Positions 43,665-53,364 of a stretch of DNA of 64,000 bases are shown piece after piece. The notes below the pieces were generated by a model. The model searched no databases. It was not told the origin of the DNA and saw nothing but the letters and a program-made list of their open reading frames with translations. Made by a program: the position numbers and the translations under genes. The DNA is taken from contig JAVKOQ010000146.1 in NCBI GenBank assembly GCA_031835245.1, positions 1-64,000 on the forward strand, written 5' to 3'. The DNA comes from Balamuthia mandrillaris. Lineage: Eukaryota > Discosea > Longamoebia > Balamuthiidae. The first letter of the stretch is position 1, and every line of letters begins with the position of its first letter.

Positions 43665-43879
43665 CGTGTTTGTTTTGTTGGTCTTGTTGTTGTTCTTATT
43701 TCTTTTCAGTGCTTATGTATAAAACAGAAGGCGGCGTTCGTTTCTTTGTAAAAAGAGCCAGCATAGTCTCTCGCTTGAATGTTTGGTTCTGTTTCGCTCT
43801 GCTTGCAATCACATTTCAGCCGGTTTGCGGTTGATCTGCCTTTTTGGCTTTGCAAGCTAACCCAAGGCCTTCCTTCCCC

Positions 43880-44140
43880 TCAGGGTGGGTTTCCCACATC
43901 GACATGGGTGGTCTCTCTATCTTGCTTTCACCAGGAGAGATGAGAAAGATTTTAAAAAAAAAAAAGAAAAAGAAAGGAAGAAAGAAAGAAAGAAAACCTG
44001 TGGAGCATGCCGCCCAATCGAGAAGTGCCCCCATACGAGTGGAGTCCTCCGCACGTGTGTGTAGTAGCAGCGCACGAGGAGTGACGAGCATTTTTCGCCT
44101 TCGATGAGCGAAGGGCCGCGAAATCATTACCAAAGCTCAT
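43880..44140 (-). CDS. Candidate small protein, 59 residues, two exons
   Basis: Exons 44140-43998 and 43916-43880 (phase 2). It begins MSFGNDFAALRSSKAKNARH and after a Cys/His/Gly-rich middle (SSCAATTHTCGGLHSYGG) ends HRETTHVDVGNPP. The intron has a GTTTTC start, an almost pure pyrimidine stretch in sense and a TAG acceptor, exactly like introns of the neighbouring genes. A CAG-rich leader precedes the start codon. No family was recognised. It lies between the divergent starts of the DUF1264 and RasGAP genes. It could instead be a 5' leader exon of the DUF1264 gene. Confidence 0.45.
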
Positions 44141-44322
44141 TTGCAAGCTGCTGCTGCTGCTGGGGTTGACCAACAGCAAGAAGAACAACAATAAGAAGAA
44201 AGACAGGAAAGAGTTTACGTTACGCTGTTCCTCTTTTTTTTTTTTAAAAAAAAAAGAACCCTTTGGCCAAAGGGGTTGCGTTGCGGATAACAATAAAACA
44301 CCGGAGGGAGCGTTGAGGTGGG
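44141..44322. promoter_or_regulatory. Promoter region with T12A10 tract and a 16-bp palindrome
   Basis: A T-run followed immediately by an A-run (about 44234-44255) abuts the perfect palindrome CCCTTTGGCCAAAGGG (44259-44274), about 50 bp upstream of the RasGAP start codon. Confidence 0.5.
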
Positions 44323-47300
44323 ATGGCGAGCGAGGTGGAGACCATCGCGGGGTCGCTGGCCTCCTCTCCTTCGTATGGTTCTGCAGAGGAACACACCAAA
44401 TATGAAGGTCTCTCTCTCTCTCTCTCTCTCCCCCCTCTCTCTTTCTCTCCCCTTTTATGTCACGTTGTTTGTGTGCTAAAGAGGAACGGTTGAAACAACC
44501 TCTCTGATCAGAGATCGTGGCGCATATGATGGCCGGAATAGAAGTGAAGAACAGAAAATGGCGGCTGAGAACGTATAAGCAATGTTTCATAGGTGCGGTA
44601 TCTTCAGTTCTTCTTCTGGATAGCTTTGTAAAAAAAAGAAGAGGGCTCACCGGGCGTGACGCGAATGCTGTTGAAAAAAAAAAGGAGCTGAAGCCGTCGA
44701 TTGGATGGTGCTCAACTTGAAGGACATTGTAAAGAACCGTAGCGAAGCTGTAAGGTTAGGCAAGAAGCTTGTTGCGATGGGGTACATCATGCATGTTACA
44801 GACGGGCACAACTTTGAGGACGAATATTTTTTCTATCGCTTTGTTCGTTTCCCTCTTCTCATTTCGCTCTCTGCTCTCTCGTTTCTCTGGACTATTCTCT
44901 CGTTCACTCTTCTGATCTCTTTTTTTCTTTCCTCTTCTTTTCGCTGTGAATACGACAGCTCTCCGCGAGCCAAGATGCGGCCGAGGTTGAGCAACGAAGA
45001 AGATCAGTTTCGCTTAGGAAGGCATTTCGGTCCAGAGCTTCGACTTCTCTGAAGGATGTTACAAAAGAAAAAGAAAAGGAGAAGGAACAAGCGGAGGAAG
45101 ACGCCTCCGGCAGAGCGGCAGAAGGACCAACGGATGACGGCGAAACGGAAAAAGAGAGCGATGAAGACCTACCACGCAACGCACCCACCAGCGGACGCAG
45201 TTACACCATCCTCTTCGACCCAAGGGCCCTGAACATGGAAGAACTGAAGGAACGAATGTTCGACCCACACACTGGCGTTTCTCTTCAAGACCGAAAGTGG
45301 AGGCTGCACACCTATCGAAAGTACGATGAACCGCAATCTCTCCTCTTTTTTCCATTCCTTGCTTCCTTCGCTAATGTGGGAGTATTGAACCAACAACCAA
45401 GCTGTTTTGTAGGAAGCGAGTGCGTTGAGTGGCTGGCCTCATACTTGAACGTATCGAGAGCAACAGCTACAGCAGTTGGTGGTCGTATGATGGCATTGGG
45501 TTATTTTCGTCATGTGGTGAACTTGCGTCCCTTCCGTGATAAGTACTACTTTTATACTCCCAACGTACCTTGGAGCTCTCCCATCTCGTTCACTATTCTC
45601 TGTTTGCTCTCTCACTCTCTCTCTCTCTTCTCTCTCTGTCCTCCTTTTATTCTCTCTCTCTCTCTCTCCTCTCTCTTCTCTCTCTCTCTCTCTCCTCTCT
45701 CTCGCGTTTTGTATGCTGTCGTAACTAAAGGCTTTTTCTTTGCTTACTGCTCCAGGATATTGATAAAGAAGGCAACCTGTTTATAACATTAATATCAGGA
45801 GAGAACTTGTGGCAACACAAAAGTAAGAACGTTCTTCCCATTCGTTATCCTTTATCCTTAACACTCATTCCATGGATTTTGTGTAGACTCTAAACCGCTC
45901 TATCGCTGTGCCCTACGTTTGAGCGAGAAGAAATCGGTGAAGAGCACCAGCAAGTTTTCTCAGTACAGCTACGAAACAAAGAGCATCGAATGGAAGGAAG
46001 AATTCGATTTGTACGAGTTATTTTTCTCCTTTTCTTATAGTTGATGCGAACGGCTTAAGTTACTAACCAGTATGTAAAAATATTTATTGGAATGTTTAGT
46101 CACATCAGTGCTGATATAAACTTGGATGAGCTCTCTGTCAAAATAAGCGTTATGAACGAAAGCTACTTGGTCGGAAAGGCGGTGCTGCGCGATATAGATC
46201 CTGAGGACATCATTGAGCCTCATGCCTACTGGTTGAAGGTCCGACGCAAGTCGAAGGCGAAGCAAAAGGCTGCCAAAGAAAGAGGAGAGATATTGGTATC
46301 TCTTCAATACGTCCCACAACAAGTGGATGAAGGATTCAAGTTTAAAGAGTTGGAGAAACTGCTGATGAAAGAATATGTTGTGGGTCAGGCGATCTACTCG
46401 ACTCTCCTTGATCCCAAGAAAACGTCGACTGATAAACAACAGATGGCTGATTCTACGGTGGCCTCCTCTTCCACTCAGAATTCTTCTCCCATGGCTACGC
46501 TATCAGCTGCAGCTTCACCTTCAGCTTCAGCTTCAGCTTCAGAAATTCCTACTAATACGCCACGCGCAACATTCACTGCCGAAAGAGACACAATTGCAAC
46601 TTCTCTTCTGAATATCTTTCACTGGAATTGTCAAATACTTCCTTTGATGCAATACGCTCTAGCCTATGAAATCCAAAATACTGGTACTTTCTCTTTTTTT
46701 TTCGTTTCATATCTTTGCTGTGATCACACTTACTCATGTTTGCCCTCTCGCTAGAAAATAAAAGCTTGTTGTTCCGCAATGAATCTATGGCCCAGATATT
46801 GGTTGGTCATTTCAGCCGTCTGGTAGGGTCTGAATATCTTCAGCGAGTGCTGCGACCTCTCATTAAAAAACTGTTGGCCCCTGAGATGGAGATAGAGGTT
46901 AGGACCTCTTCTCTCATGCTTTCTATGCAACTTTGCTAACATTTTTCTTGCTTCTTATTGTTCATGAAAGGTGGACCCTACGAAGCTCGAAGGAGAAACA
47001 TTGAAAAAAAATCAAGCGCGGTTAAGGTCCACATGCGAAGCTTTCTTACAAGCCATATTTAACAACTTGAACAAAATTCCTTCGTACGTTTTCCTTATTT
47101 TACTTGACTCGCCTTCTTGATGTCTACTAAACCCTTAACTTGTGTTGTGGTTTTCGTTTAGAGAATTTCGAGAGATATGCTTTGTGCTTCAAATTGAAAC
47201 GAAGAAAAAGTTTCCGACGCTATTATATAGAGTCATAGGGGGCTTCTTTTTTCTTCGCTTTCTGTGTCCAGCCATCGTAACTCCAGATGCTTGGGACATT

Positions 47301-47970
47301 ATTGACGGTATTCGACGTTTCCTTTCCTTGGAATGCGTTGCAATATCTCACCCCTTTCTCTTTCATTGACAGGCCCTCTTGACGCTAAACAGAGACGACG
47401 TCTCGTCTTGGTGGCCAAAGTACTCCAAAATTTGTCGAATGAGGTCTTGTTTACCACTAAACAAAGCTACTTGACTGCCATGAACGACTTTGTGGAAGAG
47501 TACACTCCTCGTTTGCATGACTTTTACGACCAACTGGTGATCACCCTTCCCTCGTCTCTCCTCTGCTTGCTTTTCTACACTGCTTTCTCTTCTCTTCCTC
47601 TATTCTCTCTCTCTCTCTCTCTCAATGAAGTACTTGTTTTAACTCATTCCTCATAAACATTAAAGGTATCTATAAACGAACGGCGATACTCAAATGATAT
47701 TCCAGAGGACAACTTAGGAGCAAAGAAAAACGAGAAAAACTTGGACATTGTGGCAGAGTATCTATTGAATAACATGGAAGTAGTCCGGCAGAGCATCATT
47801 TCGCTTTGCGAAGATGAGACCGATGCTGAGGTTTGTAACTTTATTCCCTTTTCATGGCATACAAACACAAATGTTGCTGACGTTGCAAACACTAGCAAAT
47901 CACAAGTTACTTAAACCACGTGTTGCTGCGGTTGCAAATGGTGAACAAAGGGACGATCGTTTTGGAATGA
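44323..47970 (+). CDS. DEP-DEP-(C2-like)-RasGAP protein
   Basis: 808 residues. Exons: 44323-44407, 44512-44592, 44688-44842, 44959-45320, 45402-45564, 45756-45822, 45887-46010, 46100-46683, 46755-46897, 46971-47083, 47162-47307, 47373-47536, 47666-47830, 47896-47970; phase kept throughout. Two DEP domains at about 30-105 (VKNRKWRLRTYKQCFIAEAV, LVAMGYIMHVTDGHNF) and 190-280 (LQDRKWRLHTYRN, GSECVEWLASYL, DKYYFYTPN). A beta-rich segment at 282-430 (LFITLISGENLW, YRCALRLSEKKS) resembles a C2 domain. RasGAP at about 525-745 includes FFFLRFLCPAIVTPDAWDII and VAKVLQNLSNEVLF, the conserved FLR and L-N-E blocks. The arginine finger was not assigned. It should stimulate GTP hydrolysis by a Ras-like GTPase. 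Confidence 0.88.
45589..45706 (+). repeat. CT-rich microsatellite in RasGAP intron 5
   Basis: Long run of CT and TCC units on the sense strand between exons 5 and 6. Confidence 0.9.
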
Positions 47971-48056
47971 AAGGATTAAACGCAACAATGTATTCGAAAG
48001 TGTCTGTACAAAATGCTCTAATGACTGTATTGGCTGTGGGTTTTTTTATGTTTCTT

Positions 48057-50252
48057 TTACTCCTGTTTGGATCCTTCTCCTCCAATTAGCCACTCTTTCA
48101 GACCAGCGGCCACGGCCTCTGTTGCCATCTCCAGGAAGGACTTGTCTTCCAGCTCAAACTTGCCTTCTTCTTCCTTGGGCTTTTCTTTTCCTTCCTCTTT
48201 CTTCTCTGGCTTTCCCTTCTTTTCTTCTTTTCCTTTCTCCTCTTTCTTTTCCGATTCTTTCTGTGGCTGCTTCTGTTTCTCCTCTTTCTTCTTACCTTCT
48301 TCCTGTTCTTGCTTCAGCATCTCTTCCTTCTTCATGAAGGCTTGTTGCAACATCTTCTTCTGTTGCTCAAGTTCCCTTTCCTTCTTCTCCTCGTCTGCTG
48401 ATAACTTCTCTCCCAACCTAGCGTCTCCGTAAGACCTCGTAATTACACGGCTTGTAGCTCGTTGGAGAGCCTCTTCTTCCACTCTTTTACGGATCTTCAC
48501 CAGGTCTTCCTCTTTCTCCAACTCGCTTTCGCGGCTCCTAAACATCAGCTGTTCCTTCTTCTCTGGCTTTGGAGCGTATCTCTCGTATTCCTTTTGCTTC
48601 TTATGTTCTCCTTCTTCAAACTGGTACTCTTTGCGCATCTTCTTAATTTCCTCCTCTTTCTTCATCAACGCTTCTCTAAGCAAATTCTTTTGTCGCTTCA
48701 GCTCCTGTTCTTTCCTGCGTTCCTCCTCGTACAACCAGGAAGGCTGTTCCTCTTTTTTCCACTGTTTGGATGAAGCTGGGGAGGTGCTGACTTGCTCTCT
48801 TTCTTGCCATTGTTGCTGCTTGCCGTATTCTCGTGGAGACTCTTCCCAACCATAAGCTCTCTTTTCGCGTTTCTCCTCTTCTTCTTTCATCATCCTCTTC
48901 GATGGCTTTTCTTCCTCCTGCCATTTGGGCTCCGTTCTCTCCTTCGCGAACACGTCTTGAAGATGTGCCTTTTGCTTCTTCAATTCCTCTTTCTTCTGCT
49001 TATCAGAAACAGGTTTTTGCCATTTCTGTTTCCTACCTTTCTCTTCTTTAGGCATCTGCTCACCTTCTTCCCATTTGGACACTTGTTGTTCTTTCTTCTG
49101 GCCAAGTTCCATTTGAGGAGCATATCTCTCCGTCTTCACGCGCTCCGCTTCTTGCAACGAAGCCACTTGCTGTTCTTTCTTCTGCTGTTCTTTCTTGCCG
49201 AACGCCTCGCTCAGACTCTTCTTCTGTCTTTGAAGCTCTTCTTCCTTCTCTTGTTCAGTTTGCTGCCCCTTCTGCTTCACCATTTCGGCGCTCTTTGTTT
49301 TCTTGCCTTCTTCGAGCTTATACGGCTTTTCTTCTCTCATTTGCAACGCTCCTTGTGATGTTGTCTTCTGTGGCTGCTGTTTAGGCAGTTGCAGCTCTTC
49401 CCTCGGCTTCTCCATCTTCTGCTGTTTGCCAGCCTCCTCTTCTCTCTTCTCTGGCTGCTTCGCTTCTCGCTCGGGTGGCTTAACGCCCCCAGCCTTGTGA
49501 AGCTCCTCCTCTTCTCTTTGCTTGGGCGTCATGCCCTCCAACTGATCCTTCCTGGCCTCCCCCAAAGTTGGGAACGCCTCCTTGCCTAGAGCAGCTGGTG
49601 GCTGCTGCTTCTGCGTGGGCAGGAACTCTTCTTTCTTTGGCGGTCGTTGCTTCTTCTGTGGCTTGGGCTCAGGAGGAGCCTCCAAGCTGGCTGCCAGAAC
49701 CGATTCGAGCTTCTCCTTGGCCCATTCCAACGCGTCCGAGGACTCATCCAAGGCCGCTTTGCAGTTGCTTCTCTCCTGCTGGGAGGCCTCGCTGGAATGC
49801 TGCACCTTCTCCCATCGAGCGGCTGCCTCGTGGTAGTTGTCACGGCACTTCTCTATGGTAGCGTAGGCCTTCCTCGTGGCCTCCTCCTTCAGGCGGTTGA
49901 AGGCCTCCTCCAGCTTGTCCAGTTGGGAGCGCTGCTCCCCTTTCTCCTTGGACTCCCAGTAGAGCAGCAGAGAGCGTTTCAACGCTCGGGTGGCGTTCTT
50001 CAAGTTCTGGTCCTTCTTTCCCTCTCCTCCTTGTTGCTGCTGCATGTTGGTGGCTCCTTTCTCTCTTCCTCCTCCTCCTTGAAGACCTTGCTCAGGTGCA
50101 AGTCCACCAGGCGTGCCTGATGGTTGTTGCTTCTGCTGCTGCTGTTCCTGTTGCTGTTGCTCGGCCAACTTTTGCTCGTTTTGATTGGCGGCGGCGGCCA
50201 CTTGTGCCCATGACTTTGGTTGTTGCTGCTGCTGCTGCGGTTGCTCCATCAT
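48057..50252 (-). CDS. Repetitive Gln/Glu/Lys-rich protein with four copies of an internal motif, intronless
   Basis: 731 residues in one exon, starting MMEQPQQQQQQPKSWAQVAA. Residues 1-70 are Gln-rich. Residues about 75-180 form a regular helical domain (LKNATRALKRSLLLYWES, QLDKLEEAFNRLKEEATRKA, WEKVQHSSEASQQERSNC). AFPTLGEA near residue 225 recalls short motifs in RNA-binding proteins, as does SWAQVAA near the start; this is only suggestive. The rest is highly charged. It contains four copies of a unit ELxxQKxxLxxAFxKKE at about residues 337, 420, 516 and 625. No family recognised. In-frame codons upstream of MMEQ extend to 50546 but read like leader DNA. Stop codon 86 bp from the convergent RasGAP stop. 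Confidence 0.75.
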   Translation of the reverse strand: MMEQPQQQQQQPKSWAQVAAAANQNEQKLAEQQQQEQQQQKQQPSGTPGGLAPEQGLQGGGGREKGATNMQQQQGGEGKKDQNLKNATRALKRSLLLYWESKEKGEQRSQLDKLEEAFNRLKEEATRKAYATIEKCRDNYHEAAARWEKVQHSSEASQQERSNCKAALDESSDALEWAKEKLESVLAASLEAPPEPKPQKKQRPPKKEEFLPTQKQQPPAALGKEAFPTLGEARKDQLEGMTPKQREEEELHKAGGVKPPEREAKQPEKREEEAGKQQKMEKPREELQLPKQQPQKTTSQGALQMREEKPYKLEEGKKTKSAEMVKQKGQQTEQEKEEELQRQKKSLSEAFGKKEQQKKEQQVASLQEAERVKTERYAPQMELGQKKEQQVSKWEEGEQMPKEEKGRKQKWQKPVSDKQKKEELKKQKAHLQDVFAKERTEPKWQEEEKPSKRMMKEEEEKREKRAYGWEESPREYGKQQQWQEREQVSTSPASSKQWKKEEQPSWLYEEERRKEQELKRQKNLLREALMKKEEEIKKMRKEYQFEEGEHKKQKEYERYAPKPEKKEQLMFRSRESELEKEEDLVKIRKRVEEEALQRATSRVITRSYGDARLGEKLSADEEKKERELEQQKKMLQQAFMKKEEMLKQEQEEGKKKEEKQKQPQKESEKKEEKGKEEKKGKPEKKEEGKEKPKEEEGKFELEDKSFLEMATEAVAAGLKEWLIGGEGSKQE

Positions 50253-50819
50253 TTTCTCTGTGTTCTTTCTCTGCTCTCTCTCAAACAAACAAATAATCAA
50301 AATCGAAAATGAACGAACAAGCAAATAAAAGTTAAGAAAAATAGAATAGACCGAGTCGTTTGGCTGGCTTCGAGGGAGGGCTTGGTATTTATAGGAGTAA
50401 CGGCCCTCCGCCCCTCCAACGCGGAGAAAGCCCAGCCAACCAGCAACCTGCTCTCTGCCTGTTGATTTTCCACCAGTTTCCAGTCTCGTGTCTCGCTCCT
50501 TGCTCCCACCTTTCTTCTCTTTCCACCACCGCCATTCATCGTTCACACTTTTCTCTCTATGCTTTGCTGGTATGCTTTTTTAAACTAACTTCGCGTTGGG
50601 TTCCTCTTCTCCTCCTCCTGCTCGTGCTGGTTGGCCGTGTCGTTTGGCTTTTGTTGCTCGAAAAGGCGCTCCTTGTAGCAAATTTTTTCCAGGAAAAAAA
50701 ACGAAATAATTCGATTTTTGTTGACAACAATCAACAATTGTTAAACCAGAATTAAAAACACGAAAATAACGAAAATAATTCAACTTGTTTGATAAAAATT
50801 TAAATCAGTTCAAAAAAAA
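50253..50819. promoter_or_regulatory. Divergent region between the repetitive protein gene (-) and sulfiredoxin (+)
   Basis: 567 bp; AT-rich in the last 120 bp before the sulfiredoxin start (AAAAAAAAATGG). No RNA gene or further coding exon seen. Confidence 0.4.
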
Positions 50820-51341
50820 ATGGCGGCGAAGGAAGAGGAAGAGGAGGTGGAGGTGGTGGCAACGGAAGAAGAAGAAGAAGAGGGCGGGAGGGCAGCCTCG
50901 ACGACGCACCGCAGCGTGCACACGGATCACATCAAGGAGGTGCACGACATGCCGATGGCCGTCATAACGAGGGGCCTCGAGTCGGTGTTGGACGAGCAAA
51001 AGGTCCAGTCGCTGATGCGCACGCTGCAGGACGCCGCCCAAGCGGAGAACGTCCCTCCCATCGACGTCCTCTGGATACAGGGCTCCAAGAACCCCCAGAA
51101 CAACTACTATTTTGCCTTTGGAGGCTGCCACAGGTTTTTTTTGAAACACCTCTTCTCTCCTCTCTCTCTCTCTCTCTTCTCTCCTCCTCACTTTTGCATG
51201 GTTTAAACAATTTCTTTAAAAAAAAAAAGGTATGAAGCCCATCGTCGGTTGAAGAAAGACACCATTCCAGCAAAGCTCATGAAAGGCACCAGAAGCGACC
51301 TAATGGTGTACCTTGGCTCCTTTGCCCCTCTTTGCGAGTGA
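50820..51341 (+). CDS. SRXN1: Sulfiredoxin
   Basis: 141 residues. Exons 50820-51133 and 51230-51341 (phase 2). Acidic N-terminus (residues 1-25), then the sulfiredoxin core: VHDMPMAVITRGLESVLDEQ, KVQSLMRTLQD, VPPIDVLWIQGSKNP, NNYYFAFGGCHRYEAH and DTIPAKLMKGTRSDLMVYLG. The catalytic Cys sits in FGGCHR, as in all active members. It reduces cysteine-sulfinic acid in overoxidised 2-Cys peroxiredoxins, using ATP, and so restores peroxide defence. No organelle signal is evident, so probably cytosolic. The intron contains a (CT)n stretch and a T-run in sense. Confidence 0.95.
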
Positions 51342-51360
51342 CAATGCACCATTCTGTATG

Positions 51361-51485
51361 GCTCTCCTCTTTCGCTCTCTTTCTCTCCCTCTCTCCCTCC
51401 CCTCTCTCTCCCTCGCTTTCTCTCTCTCTCTCTCTCTCCCTCGCTTTCTCTCTCCCTCTCTCCCTCGCTTTCTCTCTCTTGCTCT
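51361..51485 (+). repeat. CT-rich satellite between sulfiredoxin and GH131 genes
   Basis: TCTC and CCCTCGCTTTCTC units repeated over about 125 bp in the convergent gap, downstream of the sulfiredoxin stop codon. Confidence 0.9.
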
Positions 51486-51567
51486 TTCTCTTTCTTGTAT
51501 GTATAACGTTCAGTATGTTATTTGCAAATAGTGACTTATCAAACTAAATAAAACAGAGGAAACAAAC

Positions 51568-52960
51568 TTAACACATGAAGAAAGAGGGACGAAGGCTAGA
51601 GGAAGAGCTGCCATCACCATCGCCACCATCGACAGTGCCGTCAGTGCCATCAGTGGAACCATCGGTGGTGCCATCAGTGGTACCATCAGTGGTACCATCA
51701 GCGCCGTCGTCCTCGCCGGTGCCATCAAGGTCAGGTGCTCCTCCGTTGAGGTTTCCGGAGAGAGAGTCCTCCACGTAGACTCCACTGTAGTACAGCACTT
51801 CGGTGTGATCGGGCTGTTGGCCCGAGCTGTCCTGAACTCTCAAGTTGCCCAAGTGAAACTCGGAGTCGGCGGAGACACCTACCGACGTTGGCTCAACCAC
51901 TTGGCTCAAGGCTTGTCCTCCCTTGCTGTGCCACAACGCCACTCTGCTGTTGGTAAAGTCCACCTACATTTTTTTTTGTTGATTATTTGTTTTAGAGAAA
52001 GAGAAGGCAGGAGAGGAGAGGCGAGGCGAGGAGAGGAGAGGGAGAAAAGCAAAGAACCTCAAGAGCAAAGTTGAACCAAGTGCTGGGGGTGAACTCCTCG
52101 GACCACACTTTGTTGCCACCGACGGAAAAGTAAATGGTGTCGTCACCGCCAGGCTGGCTGCTGCCGTACTTGATGTCGGCATAGTGAGCCTCGAAGAAGA
52201 CCAACTGATGTTCGTAGTCTGGGAGCAGAGAGTCGGTGCTTCCTTGCTTCATGCTCCACTTGAAGTAAAGTTTTCCGCTTTGAAGATCTCCGGCATTGTA
52301 GTTGGGGATCAGCTCCGTTCGTCGGAGTGTTCCGCCGTTCCAGCTGCTCTTTGTGTTTATTTCCACTCTAGCTCCTTTTAATTCGTTTGTTTTAACAAGA
52401 GAGGAAGAGGAGGAAGAACAAGAAGAACGAAAGAAGAAGAACAAGAATGACGAAGAGCAATAACAAGAAGAAGAACAAGAAGAAGAAGAACAAAACAAGA
52501 AGAACAAGAATGACGAAGAAGGAAAAACGAGACAACAACATGAAGCAAGGAAGAACCAACCCTTGGTGCCAATGGTTTCACCAGGGTTCACGTAGTCCTC
52601 GCTAACTGTCACAAAGTCGCTCATGGTGAGGCCGTCTTCTTGGTTGCCATGGATGTACGTCTTGTACTCTCCCACCTGTTGGTTATCATATGGAGGAACG
52701 TAAGCGGTTAGGACCAAACGGGTGACAAACTCCGGAAAGAGGAGAAAAGAAAAAACTAACAGATGAAAAGAGCGTTGAAGAAGGTGAACGAAGAAGAATA
52801 AGGAAAAATGCTAAACCTGGTTATCCCAGTCCCATTCGTCCAGCTCCGCACTGCTGTCGTACGTTTCGAAGTTACCATTCCACACAAGTTCCGCTCGCGA
52901 AGCGGCCAACACGGTGGCCACTACCAGCACTGCTAACATCAAGTTACGCGTTAGGCTCAT
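51568..52960 (-). CDS. Secreted glycoside hydrolase family 131-type beta-glucanase
   Basis: 323 residues. Exons: 52960-52817, 52675-52561, 52374-52058, 51963-51568 (phases 0,1,0). Signal peptide MSLTRNLMLAVLVVATVLAA, cleaved near SRA. The mature part carries GH131 blocks: ELVWNGNFETY, DEWDWDNQVGEY, SSWNGGTLRRTELIPNYN (residues about 92-109), YEHQLVFFEAHYADIKYG (about 139-156), WFNFALEVDF, VALWHSKGGQAL and LYYSGVYVEDSL. The Glu in RTELIP and those around EHQ/FFE correspond to the proposed catalytic acid residues. It would hydrolyse beta-1,3/1,4/1,6-glucans outside the cell, e.g. of fungal or algal prey or the cell's own cyst wall (inference). After residue 280 the tail consists of DGT/TDG repeats (51640-51705), a disordered acidic linker. 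Confidence 0.9.
51640..51705 (-). repeat. In-frame TDG/DGT triplet repeat in the GH131 C-terminus
   Basis: Tandem 12-bp units encode DGTTDGTTDGTTDGSTDG followed by TDGT. Pure coding minisatellite, probably variable in length. Confidence 0.85.
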
Positions 52961-53364
52961 GGTGTAAAAAAAAATAAGGGTTGGCTGGTTGTCTTTGTTG
53001 TTGTTTCTTCTACACTTTGATGTCGTTTATTTGTGAAACGTTTGTAAAATAAACGAAATGAAGGAGACGTGCTTGAGGCAATAAAAAGTGGCAAACACAC
53101 AAGGCGCTGCAACGCCAATCATACGTTTGGACCAATAGCCAAGGCCCATGGGGGCGCACCTCCTCGTTGTTTTCATTTGTCTTATTATCCTTTTATAGTA
53201 ATAATAAATTACTTAAATTGCCGAAACCGGATTGGCTGGACTTTTCATATAAATAAACCAATCAGCAAACACCTATCCTCGTGGTATCGAACCAACCTAA
53301 TAGGATTTATTCGATCTAAATAGATCTCCCTCCTGATCTGCAATTTGATCAAAGAAGAAAAAAG
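52961..53364. promoter_or_regulatory. Bidirectional promoter of GH131 (-) and Kir channel (+), three CCAAT boxes
   Basis: CCAAT pentamers occur at about 53131 (GGACCAATAGCC), 53229 (inverted, GGATTGGCTGG) and 53258 (AAACCAATCAGC). A TATAAATA element lies near 53250, and GATCTAAATAGATC near 53313. Confidence 0.5.

Noticed and set aside
48067-50120. Several long plus-strand ORFs rich in Phe, Leu and Ser
   Set aside because: Shadows of the intronless Glu/Lys/Gln-rich gene on the opposite strand.
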